Source of the DNA: Desulfotignum sp032250905
GTDB taxonomy: Bacteria > Desulfobacterota > Desulfobacteria > Desulfobacterales > Desulfobacteraceae
Length of the DNA stretch: 64,000 nt
Direction of reading: 5' to 3'
NCBI GenBank assembly: GCA_032250905.1
Contig: JAVVEQ010000005.1
Span: 65,951-129,950 of the forward strand
Of this stretch, positions 8,017 to 16,706 are shown piece after piece (the first letter of the stretch is position 1; each line of letters starts with the position of its first letter). Below the pieces are notes generated by a model. That model was not told the origin of the DNA. It saw nothing but the letters and a program-made list of their open reading frames with translations, and did not search any database. Both the position numbers and the translations under genes were made by a program.

Positions 8017-9243
8017 TCATGAAAAAATACTGGCTTTTTTATACACCTGATCAATTTTTGAAAAAATTTTTTCCCAGGTATAGGGAAAGCTTTTGGTGCA
8101 GGCATAGTCCCAGTCCGGCTCGGCAAGGGTCTGGACATCATGGATGGTTTGTTCCAGAACTGCCGCCAGGCGGTCTTCCAGCTCCGGCATGTCCGCTTTG
8201 AACGGGGTGTCGATGGTTTCAAGGGGAGGCAGTTCCAGCAACCGGACCATGGGGTTGTCATCGCCTGCCAGCAGCTCCATTACCCCGGGCAGGGCCGTGG
8301 TGACCAGCCGGCATCCGCAGGCCAGTGCCTCCATCAGTACCAGGGGCAGCCCTTCATAAAACGAGGGCAGCACAAACACATGGGCGTTTCGCAAAAGTCT
8401 GCCCAGATCCTCATGGCTCAACGGCCCGTGATAGATCACTTTTTCTTTTAACATGCCGGCCAGTGACAGGCACCGGGCCTTTTCCCGGTCACTGCTGTTA
8501 CCCGCCAGGTGCAACCGGAAGGGCAGATGCCGGATTTTCGCGAGACTGTTGAGCAGCCAGGGAACGCCCTTGGCCGCACTGAGTTTGCCTGCATAGACCA
8601 GATCCACCACCCCGTCGAAGGCTTTGGGGGCATGAAAGAAACAGGCATCATTATATCCGCCGCTCACCACATGAATGGATTGGGGATCCGTGCCGATGGC
8701 GCGGACAATCTCCTGTTTCTGGCTCTGACTCAAGGCGATGACATGGTCGAGTTGACTCAGGTCTGTCGTGATCCGGCCGCTGATTTCCGGACACAGCACA
8801 TGCTGGCGCAGGCAGGTGCCGTGACAGGAGGTGACCATGGGAATGCCGGTGCTGAGGCGCCGGGCAATGGCGGACACGATCCAGAGATGATGGGTATGAA
8901 TGATATCGGGCTTAAACCGGTTGATGGCCTGCCGGATCTTTGTTTCAAACGCCTGGTGATAGGCGGTCAGTTCATGCCGGCGCAAGGTGGCAAACACCCG
9001 GCTTTCATAAGGCATGACATCGCTCATGCCGGGAATGGGGAAATCCAGGTCTTTGCCGTCAAAACGGACAAATGCGCAATGATCAGCTGCCATGAGCCCC
9101 GGGGGCAGTGTAAAGTCCCCCTGGACCCCGGCCACCAGGAAATTGTCATACCCTTTGTTGCGGCTGTGGGCGATGATTTGCTGGATAAATTTGCCGCTGC
9201 CGGTAAAATCCGGGGCCTGGCTGATGACGTGAAGGATTTTCAT
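8017..9243 (-). CDS. Glycosyltransferase family 4
   Basis: 408 residues. It has the GT4 glycine-rich start (HVISQAPDFTGSGKFIQQI), a central DLVYAGKLSAAKGVPWLL donor-domain start, and the E-x7-E nucleotide-sugar motif region (SFYEGLPLVLMEALACGCRLV). It would transfer a sugar from an activated donor to an unknown acceptor at the cytoplasmic membrane. Its ATG is one base after the stop of the DUF3795 gene, so the two are co-transcribed and probably translationally coupled. Confidence 0.85.
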   Translation of the reverse strand: MKILHVISQAPDFTGSGKFIQQIIAHSRNKGYDNFLVAGVQGDFTLPPGLMAADHCAFVRFDGKDLDFPIPGMSDVMPYESRVFATLRRHELTAYHQAFETKIRQAINRFKPDIIHTHHLWIVSAIARRLSTGIPMVTSCHGTCLRQHVLCPEISGRITTDLSQLDHVIALSQSQKQEIVRAIGTDPQSIHVVSGGYNDACFFHAPKAFDGVVDLVYAGKLSAAKGVPWLLNSLAKIRHLPFRLHLAGNSSDREKARCLSLAGMLKEKVIYHGPLSHEDLGRLLRNAHVFVLPSFYEGLPLVLMEALACGCRLVTTALPGVMELLAGDDNPMVRLLELPPLETIDTPFKADMPELEDRLAAVLEQTIHDVQTLAEPDWDYACTKSFPYTWEKIFSKIDQVYKKASIFS

Positions 9244-9244
9244 C

Positions 9245-9733
9245 TCAATCCAGACTCAGGCCCGCCTTGCACCGGTTGCACCGCACCACCCCCCTGAAGA
9301 CCTTGTGGCCGCATTCCGGGCAGAAATACCGGTCCTCTTCATCCTGCATCCACTGCTGTGTACCGATTTCCCGTCTCAGCGGCGTACAGCGAAGGATGAC
9401 CTTTTTCCCTACGATCATGGGAAATTCATCGATGAAACGGCAGGGAAACTCATCGCATTCATGACATCCGGCAATGCCCTTTGCCATGGTGCACTCCCGG
9501 ATATCACACTGCTGACAGTGCATGAACCGGTTGTCGGACAGGCAGCCCTCGCAATGGATGTCCTGCGTGGTGAGGGTGTCACAGTTGGGCAGAATACCTT
9601 TACCGGGCACATCTCCCTTGTAGAGGGCCACCAGTCGTTTTTTGAACTTTTCGTTGTTGTCTCTGTGGGCGATGAGAATGGCACATACGCCGCAGTAAAG
9701 CCCGCAGGGGGATGCATATTCCGGCCGTGTCAT
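9245..9733 (-). CDS. DUF3795-type cysteine-rich protein with zinc ribbon
   Basis: 162 residues from the ATG at 9733, which has GGGAGG well placed upstream; the longer ORF start lacks this. The N-terminus (SPCGLYCGVC) and the following CEGCL...CQQCDIREC...CHECDEFPC cysteine series match the DUF3795 family. A C-terminal CPECG...CNRCK pair forms a zinc ribbon. It probably binds metal; the function is unknown. It overlaps functionally with the downstream glycosyltransferase only through the shared transcript. Confidence 0.75.
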   Translation of the reverse strand: MTRPEYASPCGLYCGVCAILIAHRDNNEKFKKRLVALYKGDVPGKGILPNCDTLTTQDIHCEGCLSDNRFMHCQQCDIRECTMAKGIAGCHECDEFPCRFIDEFPMIVGKKVILRCTPLRREIGTQQWMQDEEDRYFCPECGHKVFRGVVRCNRCKAGLSLD

Positions 9734-9848
9734 GGCTGACCTCCCTGGAAAAGGATTGTATGACATACACCTGCTTTCAATGTAGTCGGGCAACCCCTTT
9801 AAGTCAACACTTATCCCCACAATATCTCAGTCCGGAGACAGTGACACG

Positions 9849-10976
9849 CTAAAACAGTGAACGGTACCGGCCATATCCTTCTGCCTGAAGACGGTCTTCG
9901 GGGATGAAACGGAGCGCTGCGGAGTTGATGCAGTACCTTCGGCCCGTGGGGGCGGGCCCATCATCAAACACGTGACCCAGATGCGAATTTCCATACCGGC
10001 TTCTGACCTCGGTACGGGTCATGAACAGGGACCGGTCTGTTTTTTCTATGACATGATCCGGTTCAAGGGGCCGGGTAAAACTGGGCCAGCCCGTGCCGGA
10101 CTCAAATTTGTCCGTTGAGGAGAACAAGGGTTCTCCGGACACAATGTCTACGTAAATGCCCGGAGCCTTGTTGTCCCAGTATTCGTTGTTAAACGGGGGT
10201 TCGGTGCCGTCTTCCTGTGTCACCTTGTACTGGATCGGGCTGAGCATCTGTCTGATGGTGGTGTCATCGGGTTTTGACCAGCTTGCTGCTTCAGGAGGAT
10301 GGGCGGGGTTTTCCTGGGCATGCGCAGATACAGGATGTTTCTCAATGGGCCGGTTTTTCCATGTCCGATCCAGAAACTGATCCCGACCTGATCCCAGCCG
10401 GTAATACTTGTACTGAATTTTATTCTTCTTGAAATAATCCTGGTGGTAGTCTTCTGCCGGAAAAAAATTTTCGAAGCGGGTGACCGGCGTGACAACGGGT
10501 TTGTCAAAAATTCTGGCATCATTCAATGCGTTTCTGGATGCCAGTGCCTGCTTTTTCTGATTTTCACTGTGATAAAAAACTTCCGGGCGGTACTGAGATC
10601 CCCGGTCCACAAACTGTCCGTTGGCATCCGTGGGATCGATGTGGCGCCAGAAAATGGTCAACAGGGTGTCGTAGGAGACCTCGTTTGGATCAAAATAAAC
10701 CTGGACCGCTTCGGCATGGCCGGTGGCGCCGGAAGAAACCGATCCATAGTCCGGGTTCGTGTCATGCCCGCCGGTATATCCGGAGATCACTTTTTTCACC
10801 CCTTTGACGGATTCAAAATCCGCTTCAATGCACCAGAAGCAGCCGCCTGCAAAAGTGGCGATTTCCAGTCTGTTTTTGGTGTCGTTTGAAGATCCGGCGG
10901 TGGCTGCAAAAGTAAAAACACCCACAAGCAGGACCATGGTGATAAGCATCATTAAAATAAAAATATCTGGTTTCAT
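9849..10976 (-). CDS. msrAB: Bifunctional methionine sulfoxide reductase MsrA-MsrB, exported
   Basis: 375 residues. A hydrophobic N-terminal segment (about 5-27) is a signal peptide or anchor. MsrA follows with GGCFWC (catalytic Cys46), then MsrB with GTGWPSF, RSRYGNSHLGHVFDDGP and the catalytic Cys349 in RYCINSAAL. The MsrB half lacks the CxxC zinc pairs of some homologues. It repairs both methionine sulfoxide epimers in periplasmic proteins, with electrons from a thioredoxin-like donor not encoded nearby. GAAAGG precedes the start. This is a plausible oxygen-stress gene in an anaerobe. Confidence 0.92.
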   Translation of the reverse strand: MKPDIFILMMLITMVLLVGVFTFAATAGSSNDTKNRLEIATFAGGCFWCIEADFESVKGVKKVISGYTGGHDTNPDYGSVSSGATGHAEAVQVYFDPNEVSYDTLLTIFWRHIDPTDANGQFVDRGSQYRPEVFYHSENQKKQALASRNALNDARIFDKPVVTPVTRFENFFPAEDYHQDYFKKNKIQYKYYRLGSGRDQFLDRTWKNRPIEKHPVSAHAQENPAHPPEAASWSKPDDTTIRQMLSPIQYKVTQEDGTEPPFNNEYWDNKAPGIYVDIVSGEPLFSSTDKFESGTGWPSFTRPLEPDHVIEKTDRSLFMTRTEVRSRYGNSHLGHVFDDGPAPTGRRYCINSAALRFIPEDRLQAEGYGRYRSLF

Positions 10977-11014
10977 GACCGTTTCCTTTCAAAATAGACA
11001 CAGGATTCTAATTA

Positions 11015-11054
11015 GTATTAATACCTATTATAATCATGCACAAAGAGAAAACAA
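11015..11054 (-). promoter_or_regulatory. Possible msrAB promoter with small palindrome
   Basis: On the minus strand a perfect -10 TATAAT (11027-11032) has a weak -35 TTGTTT 16 bases upstream (11049-11054). A perfect 10-base palindrome GTATTAATAC (11015-11024) lies just downstream and could be an operator. The palindrome is short and AT-rich, so it may be chance. Confidence 0.35.
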
Positions 11055-11147
11055 GTCGGGACCAGAACCTCAGGCCGTTTCATGGTGCAGTGAAAAAGCC
11101 GTTGAGCCCGACAGTGGAATGGAAAATTGTAAATTGCAAATAAATTC

Positions 11148-11176
11148 TTGACATGTAGCTGTAATGTATCTAAATA
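11148..11176 (+). promoter_or_regulatory. Probable promoter of the bam gene cluster
   Basis: A perfect TTGACA (11148-11153), a 17-base spacer and a weak -10 TAAATA (11171-11176). It is the only promoter-like sequence seen ahead of the 11.2-14.6 kb genes and is immediately followed by a perfect inverted repeat. Confidence 0.5.
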
Positions 11177-11184
11177 GTATCTAT

Positions 11185-11211
11185 GTAACAGCTGAATTCG
11201 TCAGCTGTTAC
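11185..11211. promoter_or_regulatory. Perfect 11-bp inverted repeat ahead of the bam cluster
   Basis: GTAACAGCTGA (11185-11195) and TCAGCTGTTAC (11201-11211) are exact reverse complements separated by ATTCG. It begins nine bases after the -10 box and ends 29 bases before the small DUF2080-like gene. It could be an operator near +1 or a leader hairpin. There is no T-run, so it is not a standard terminator. Confidence 0.65.
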
Positions 11212-11240
11212 CGGGATTGCAAACAGGAGTCGGTGGCATT

Positions 11241-11420
11241 ATGGCAAACGAAGATGAAAATCAGGAAGAGACGGAAACTGAATACAAAGAACGAAAGGTG
11301 AAATTCGAGATCTACGGCCGGGAGATGATTGAGAAAATAGTGAACTCAAGCGGCAACAGCGGGCGGGTCTACCTGCCCCCTGACTGGATCGGCACAAAAG
11401 TCAAAGTGATTAAATGCTAG
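11241..11420 (+). CDS. Small DUF2080/AbrB-like protein
   Basis: 59 residues from ATG 11241 with AGGAG upstream; a TTG start eight codons earlier is less likely. The N-terminal third is very acidic. The C-terminal half (NSSGNSGRVYLPPDWIGTKVKVIK) resembles the DUF2080 family, whose members look like half of an AbrB/MazE swapped-hairpin DNA-binding domain and are often labelled transposon-encoded in archaea. No transposase is nearby. It is the first gene after the palindrome and lies 90 bases ahead of the dehydrogenase gene, so an autoregulatory role is conceivable but unproven. Confidence 0.6.
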   Translation: MANEDENQEETETEYKERKVKFEIYGREMIEKIVNSSGNSGRVYLPPDWIGTKVKVIKC

Positions 11421-11510
11421 CAGTGATCCACCCGTTCAACCGAAAAGGTTTCTGAACTGTTTCCGGGTTTCATTCTGAAGGAGAATTCAACACATAGAAA
11501 GGAGAAAACA

Positions 11511-12623
11511 ATGGGAAATGTTCCTGAAACCATTCAGACATGGCAAATGATTCAGCCGTTTAAAAAAGATCGGGAAACCGGGGAAGTGACTCCGGGTAAA
11601 CTGGAAAAAAATCAGATCCCGGTGCCGGAACTGGCCCAGGGGGATGTTTTGGTGGAAGTGGCCGGGTGCGGCATCTGCCATACCGATCTGGGCTATTTCT
11701 ACCAGGGCGTACCCACGGTGAACAAACCGCCGTTGACCCTGGGTCATGAAATCTCCGGAACCGTCGTGGATGCTGCAGACGATGTCAAGGCGTGGATCGG
11801 CAGGGAAGTCATCATTCCGGCGGTCATGCCCTGCCGCAAATGTTATCTGTGCAAGACCGGCCGGGGCAACCGGTGTCTGGACCAGAAAATGCCGGGCAAC
11901 TCCATGGGGATTTACGGCGGATTCTCATCCCATATTCCGGTACCGGCTATTGATCTGTGTCCGGTCACCAACCGTGGGGATATTCCGCTGGAAAAACTGG
12001 CCGTGGTCGCGGATGCCGCCACCACTCCTTTCCAGGCCGCTAAAAGGGCCGATGTGGGCGTGGGCGATCATGCCATCGTCATCGGTGTGGGCGGTGTGGG
12101 TCAGTACATGGTCCAGATCCTGAAGGCCCTGGGGTGTGACACAGTTATCGCCGTGGATATCAACCAGGAAAGACTGGACACCATGCTTCAGAACGGTGCG
12201 GATTTCGCAGTGAATTCCATGGGCAAATCCCCAAAGGAAGTGTCTGCCGAAATCAAGGGGTATCGCAAGGAAAAAGGCCTGCCCGGGTATGGCTGGAAAA
12301 TTTTTGAAGTCTCCGGTACCAAACCAGGTCAGGAACTCGGGCTGGCCCTGTTGAGTTTCACCGGCAAGATGATGGTGGTGGGATTCGGTCCCCACAAGGT
12401 GGAATATTCCATTTCCCGTCTGATGGCATTTGATGCGGAACTGATTGGTACCTGGGGATGTCTGCCGGAATATTATCCTTCCGTTCTGAGCATGATCACC
12501 AGCGGAAAAATCAATTTTGAACCATTTGTTCAGACCCGTCCCATGAGCACCATTGCCGAAAGTTTTGAAGAAGCCCACAAAAAGTCGCCTGATCAGCGTA
12601 TCGTTCTGGTACCTGATTTTTAA
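11511..12623 (+). CDS. bamQ: 6-hydroxycyclohex-1-ene-1-carbonyl-CoA dehydrogenase
   Basis: 370 residues, a zinc-type medium-chain alcohol dehydrogenase. Visible features are the catalytic-zinc region CGICHTDLGY with GHEISG, structural-zinc cysteines CRKCYLCKTGRGNRC, and an NAD fold GVGGVGQYMVQ. The start (VPETIQTWQMI) is typical of the Had/BamQ enzymes of benzoyl-CoA degradation, which oxidise the ring hydroxyl to the 6-oxo compound with NAD. The gene for the next enzyme, BamA, lies two genes downstream, which strongly supports the call. AAAGGAG precedes the ATG. The name had is used in Thauera. Confidence 0.88.
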   Translation: MGNVPETIQTWQMIQPFKKDRETGEVTPGKLEKNQIPVPELAQGDVLVEVAGCGICHTDLGYFYQGVPTVNKPPLTLGHEISGTVVDAADDVKAWIGREVIIPAVMPCRKCYLCKTGRGNRCLDQKMPGNSMGIYGGFSSHIPVPAIDLCPVTNRGDIPLEKLAVVADAATTPFQAAKRADVGVGDHAIVIGVGGVGQYMVQILKALGCDTVIAVDINQERLDTMLQNGADFAVNSMGKSPKEVSAEIKGYRKEKGLPGYGWKIFEVSGTKPGQELGLALLSFTGKMMVVGFGPHKVEYSISRLMAFDAELIGTWGCLPEYYPSVLSMITSGKINFEPFVQTRPMSTIAESFEEAHKKSPDQRIVLVPDF

Positions 12624-12661
12624 TAGTTTAACGGAAAGATTAATAACACAAGGATGAATGT

Positions 12662-13411
12662 ATGAAACTGGAAGGAAAAAAAGCCATTGTCACTGGCGGC
12701 AGCCGGGGAATTGGACGAGCCATTGCCTTGCTTTACGCAAAGGAAGGTGCCGATGTTCTGGTCAACTACCATTCCAATGACACGGCAGCCAGAGAAACTG
12801 TGGCGGAAATTGAAAAACTGGGCAGAAAAGGGGTGGCTGTGGCCGCAGATGTGGCCTCTTACACCAGTGCCCAGAACATGGTGGAAGAATGCGTCAAGCA
12901 GCTGGGAGGCGTGGATATCGTGGTGAACAACGCCGGGGTATCCAAACCGTCCATGCTCTTGAAAATGAAGGAAGAAGACTGGGATGCCATTATTGACATC
13001 CATCTCAAGGCCGCGTTCAACACCACCCAGGCGGCAGGCCGCCATATGAAAGAACAGAATTCCGGACGGATCATCAACGTGATTTCCACGGCCGGTATCT
13101 TCGGCACCATCGGCCAGATCAATTATGCGTCCGCCAAGGCCGGGATCATCGGGTTTTCCAAATCCGCTTCCCGGGAGCTGGGACGATACAACATCACGGT
13201 AAATGTCATCTGCCCGGGGATCACCAAAACCGAAATGACCGGTAAGCTTCAGTCCGATGAAAAACTGCGCAAGATTTATGAAGGACGGATCCAGCTGGGC
13301 CGGTTCGCCGACCCGGAAGAGATCGCCCCGGCCTTTGTGTTCCTGGCCTCGGATGACGCTTCCTATATCACCGGACAGGTTCTGGGTGTGGATGGCGGAT
13401 ATATCGGTTAG
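12662..13411 (+). CDS. Short-chain dehydrogenase/reductase (FabG-like) within the bam cluster
   Basis: 249 residues with a full SDR set: TGGSRGIG cofactor motif, NNAG, catalytic Ser in VISTAGIF and YASAK, and a GVDGGY C-terminus. By sequence it would be called 3-oxoacyl-ACP reductase. Its position between bamQ and bamA suggests a 3-hydroxyacyl-CoA dehydrogenase role in the same pathway, for example on 3-hydroxypimelyl-CoA, the ring-opening product. That is inference. Confidence 0.82.
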   Translation: MKLEGKKAIVTGGSRGIGRAIALLYAKEGADVLVNYHSNDTAARETVAEIEKLGRKGVAVAADVASYTSAQNMVEECVKQLGGVDIVVNNAGVSKPSMLLKMKEEDWDAIIDIHLKAAFNTTQAAGRHMKEQNSGRIINVISTAGIFGTIGQINYASAKAGIIGFSKSASRELGRYNITVNVICPGITKTEMTGKLQSDEKLRKIYEGRIQLGRFADPEEIAPAFVFLASDDASYITGQVLGVDGGYIG

Positions 13412-13488
13412 GTGAAAGACAGGTTTCAGATAAGAAACAAACTTACATTTAATGACAAAGATTCAATCTTAAAGAATAAGGAGGAACC

Positions 13489-14625
13489 ATGGCATTAGAG
13501 TGGATGCCCAGAGACAATGAGCCCAAGGATCATTCATTGCACAGAAATCCCTTTTGGAGCAACGAGGCCCCGGGAGTTATTTTTGAGAAAAAACCTTTGA
13601 CCGATCCGGATGGTAAAGTGGTGGAAGGTCTGTATACGGCCTGGATCACCTTGAACAACCCCAAACAGTTCAACTCCTATACCACTGATATGGTCAAAGG
13701 CGTGATCGCGGGGTTTGAAAATGCCTCCCTGGACAGAAGCGTCATTGCCGTGGTGTTCACCGCGGCCGGCCCCTATGCTTTCTGTACCGGCGGGAACACC
13801 AAGGAATATTCGGAATACTATTCCAGACGCTGTGATGAATACGGCCAGTATATGGAACTGTTCAATCACATGGTGGATTCTATCCTCACCTGCCACAAGC
13901 CCGTGATTTGCCGGGTCAACGGTATGCGGGTGGCCGGAGGTCAGGAGATCGGACTGGCCTGTGACCTGGCCATTTCATCTGACCTGGCCATTTTTGGCCA
14001 GGCCGGTCCCAAACATGGTTCTTCCCCGGCCGGCGGGTCTTCCGACTTCCTCCCCTGGTTTCTGACCATGGAAGACGCCATGTGGAACTGTGTGTCCTGT
14101 GAAATGTGGTCCGCCTACAAGATGAAGATGAAAGGCATGATTTCCAAGGTGGTGCCGGTATTGAAAATAGACGGCAAATGGGTCAGAAATCCCATGATCG
14201 AAACCGATAATTTTATCAAGGACGGTGAGATCGTTTACGGTGAGTACAAAACCGGAGATGCCCTGGCCGAAGGCAAAGCCCTGGTGAAACAGCATCAGGC
14301 CAATGCGGATTTCGAACTGCTGGACAAGGAAGTGGACAAGGTGATCTGGAAGTTCGCCAACCTGTTCCCGGCCTGTCTGGTGAAATCCATCGAAGATGTC
14401 CGCCAGAAAAAGAAATTCTTCTGGGATACCATGAAAAACGATCACCGTCACTGGCTGGCCGCCAACATGAGCGGTGAAGCGTTCCTGGGATTCGGTGCCT
14501 TCAATACCAAGAAGATCACCGGTCAGGACACCATCGATTTCCTCAAGTTCCGTCAGAATGTGGCTGCGGCCCGTGACTGGGATATGGAGATGTTTGCCGA
14601 AGTCATGGGCAAACCCAAAGAATAG
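13489..14625 (+). CDS. bamA: 6-oxocyclohex-1-ene-1-carbonyl-CoA hydrolase (ring-opening)
   Basis: 378 residues of the crotonase superfamily. The N-terminus (LEWMPRDNEPKDHSLHRNPFW) and the NGMRVAGGQEIGLACDLAIS segment are characteristic of BamA/Oah, the marker enzyme of anaerobic aromatic degradation. It adds two waters and cleaves the ring to 3-hydroxypimelyl-CoA. AAGGAGG lies upstream. It is the last gene of the cluster, followed by a strong terminator. The dienoyl-CoA hydratase and benzoyl-CoA reductase genes are not in this window. Confidence 0.93.
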   Translation: MALEWMPRDNEPKDHSLHRNPFWSNEAPGVIFEKKPLTDPDGKVVEGLYTAWITLNNPKQFNSYTTDMVKGVIAGFENASLDRSVIAVVFTAAGPYAFCTGGNTKEYSEYYSRRCDEYGQYMELFNHMVDSILTCHKPVICRVNGMRVAGGQEIGLACDLAISSDLAIFGQAGPKHGSSPAGGSSDFLPWFLTMEDAMWNCVSCEMWSAYKMKMKGMISKVVPVLKIDGKWVRNPMIETDNFIKDGEIVYGEYKTGDALAEGKALVKQHQANADFELLDKEVDKVIWKFANLFPACLVKSIEDVRQKKKFFWDTMKNDHRHWLAANMSGEAFLGFGAFNTKKITGQDTIDFLKFRQNVAAARDWDMEMFAEVMGKPKE

Positions 14626-14663
14626 CCGCTTGTTTCAGGAATAAGGTTGCTATGCAACCTGCC

Positions 14664-14705
14664 AGGTGGTTCGGAACGGTACGGGGTTCCGGACCACCTT
14701 TTTTT
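14664..14705 (+). terminator. Rho-independent terminator of the bam cluster
   Basis: A 14-base stem (14664-14677 with 14686-14699, one G-T pair) with an 8-base loop is directly followed by six T (14700-14705). It lies 38 bases after the bamA stop. Confidence 0.9.
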
Positions 14706-14753
14706 ATCCGTGCTGATTTGAAAAAATGATGTCATGGGGGTGTCCCTTTTTTT

Positions 14754-15512
14754 TCATACATTGCGGATATAAACATAGCCGCCCCGACCGTAACCGAACA
14801 TACGAAAAAGATGCAGGTAGTTTGTCGAGATGGCCTGATAGAAACGGTTGAAGGATACCGTGTAAGGATACGGCTGGAAAGAATCCACATCCAGGATCGT
14901 GACATCACCGGTATCCGGATCAAATCCTCCCACCGGCGAAATATGGGGAATGTTCAGGTCCCGGACCAGGCTGCCCTGATCAAAATGGGCGATGATGATG
15001 CTGTCGCCTGTGCGTTCAAACCGGTTCAGACGAGACTTGAGTGTGCGGCAGAATGCAGCGGCGTCGACCGGATTCCGGGTGGCCGGCACCACTTCGATTC
15101 CGTGATGGGATATATTGAAGACCTCAAGGCTGGCTGCCACCACATTCCCCAGCACCGGCAAAGGAAGACCCCGCCGTCCCCGGTATCCGTTCGGCCCCAT
15201 TCTTTCCTTCCAGTTAGCCGCAGTGACCCGGTCCAGCAGGTCCTGCTGGGTCACCGGCGTTTCCGTCATCCGGCCCTGATGCTCCAGCAGTGCATTCACC
15301 ACACAGGCTACGGACGCCACAGAACAGGAGGATTCATGGAACTGCCGGACATGGTGGCGAAAGAGGGCTTCCTTGACTGGATTGCCCTCGATCTTTGGCA
15401 GGGTGGTTTCATATCGGGCCGGATCCCTGCCAAATGAACCGGTGCCGGTAAGCTTATGGAAAAAATACCGGAAGTATAATATCGTTCGCATCAGAATGAA
15501 GATCAATTTCAT
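14754..15512 (-). CDS. Phytochelatin-synthase-like cysteine peptidase
   Basis: 252 residues. A papain-like triad of the phytochelatin synthase family is visible: Cys63 in ESSCSVASVACVVNAL, His190 in PHISPVGGF and Asp208 in ILDVDSFQ, followed by PYTVSFNRFYQAI. The N-terminal hydrophobic stretch (about 3-18) may anchor or export it. Bacterial homologues usually act as peptidases on glutathione or related thiols rather than making long phytochelatins. Its operon status is unclear; the neighbour is divergent. Confidence 0.75.
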   Translation of the reverse strand: MKLIFILMRTILYFRYFFHKLTGTGSFGRDPARYETTLPKIEGNPVKEALFRHHVRQFHESSCSVASVACVVNALLEHQGRMTETPVTQQDLLDRVTAANWKERMGPNGYRGRRGLPLPVLGNVVAASLEVFNISHHGIEVVPATRNPVDAAAFCRTLKSRLNRFERTGDSIIIAHFDQGSLVRDLNIPHISPVGGFDPDTGDVTILDVDSFQPYPYTVSFNRFYQAISTNYLHLFRMFGYGRGGYVYIRNV

Positions 15513-15593
15513 GGCCTTTTTCTTTTGTATTCTCGCATCTGCCTGAATCAGGTATATCTGTCAAAGTGATTCTAAATCTTTAATTTGTCAATA

Positions 15594-15618
15594 GACCGGC
15601 CATGATATTCGGCCGGTC
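15594..15618. other. Hairpin in the 14754/15759 divergent intergenic region
   Basis: GACCGGCC (15594-15601) and GGCCGGTC (15611-15618) form a perfect 8-bp stem with a 9-base loop; CATTTTT follows on the plus strand. No plus-strand gene ends just upstream, so its role as a terminator is doubtful. It may be a leader structure for the downstream gene. The rest of this 246-base gap shows only a small palindrome, CCTGAATCAGG (15542-15552). Confidence 0.45.
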
Positions 15619-15758
15619 CTCATTTTTGTGGTTGCAATATCCGGGCGGGATGGGTAAACACGGGTGACCGGCTCTTTCATGTAAATGCTTGCCATTGCCT
15701 TGAATGGTTGTTGAAACAGGAGATGTATTGAATTTTTAAAAAAGGGGAAATGCAGACA

Positions 15759-16706
15759 ATGAATACCTTTTTGGATACCGCCGCGTTTGGCGGAAACGGC
15801 TGGTCTCCCAGAATTAAAAGCCATGCGTCTGAAATCGGGGATATCTGGACCGGTTGCGGCCTGGACAGTGAATGGAAACCATTGAAAACCGTGCTGGTTC
15901 ACCCGCCGGGGCCGGAGTTGTCCGTATCCCGGGATCAGGTGAACGCATTTCAGCTGGCCGAAGCAGTCGATGTGTCAAAAGCCCGGGAGGAGCACGATCA
16001 CATGGTCGAAATATATCGGGAAAACCATGTGCAGGTTCAGGTGCTGACTCCAGGACCACCGGTTCTTCCCAATCAGCTTTACTGCGCGGATCTGGTGGCC
16101 ATGACCCCCCAGGGGGCGATTCTGGCACGACCGGCTTCCACGGTCCGGGCCGGAGAGGAGCGGTGGGTGGCCCAGACGCTGGGAATGCTGGGAATCCCTG
16201 TTCTGAAAACCTTGACAGGTACAGCCACATTTGAAGGGGCGGACCTGATGTGGCTGGATGCCGGCACGGCTGTTATCGGGCGGGGCCTGCGCACCAACCC
16301 GGCCGCCATCGATCAGATCTCATCCCTGCTGTCGGAAATAGGCATCACCACCCTGGCCTTTGATCTGCCCTTTGGCACCATGCATTTCATGGGCATGCTT
16401 CGGATTGTGGACAAAGATCTTGCCTTTGTCTGGCCCCGCCGAACACCCTATGCTCTGGTCACCGCCCTGAAAGACCGGGGCTTTCAAGTGAAGTCCCTGC
16501 CCAGTGAAGCCGAGGCCTTGTCCGGCATGGCATTCAATTTTGTGGTGCTGGGACCCGGAAAGATCATGCTGCCGGCCGGAAATTCAGAAACCATTGCCGC
16601 GTACGAAGATTTGGGCATTCACTGCATTCCTGTGCCGGTGGATGAGCTGCAGAAAGCCAATGGCGCGGTGGGATGCATGACCGGCATCCTTCATCGGGAC
16701 ATGTGA
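15759..16706 (+). CDS. Amidinotransferase/arginine-deiminase-fold enzyme (DDAH-like)
   Basis: About 315 residues. The guanidine-modifying fold is shown by FEGADLMWLD (acidic substrate ligands), MHFMGMLRIVD (catalytic His) and the nucleophile Cys306 in VGCMTGILHRD near the C-terminus. GRGLRTN is the conserved arginine-binding loop. It most likely hydrolyses or transfers an amidino group from arginine or a methylated or related guanidine. ATG 15759 was preferred because the GGGG at 15744-15747 is too close to ATG 15750. It is monocistronic by context; the physiological role is unknown. Confidence 0.75.
   Translation: MNTFLDTAAFGGNGWSPRIKSHASEIGDIWTGCGLDSEWKPLKTVLVHPPGPELSVSRDQVNAFQLAEAVDVSKAREEHDHMVEIYRENHVQVQVLTPGPPVLPNQLYCADLVAMTPQGAILARPASTVRAGEERWVAQTLGMLGIPVLKTLTGTATFEGADLMWLDAGTAVIGRGLRTNPAAIDQISSLLSEIGITTLAFDLPFGTMHFMGMLRIVDKDLAFVWPRRTPYALVTALKDRGFQVKSLPSEAEALSGMAFNFVVLGPGKIMLPAGNSETIAAYEDLGIHCIPVPVDELQKANGAVGCMTGILHRDM

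Noticed and set aside
11241..11420. Transposon-encoded protein as evidence of an insertion
   Set aside because: DUF2080 proteins are often named this way, but there is no transposase, terminal repeat or target duplication around it.
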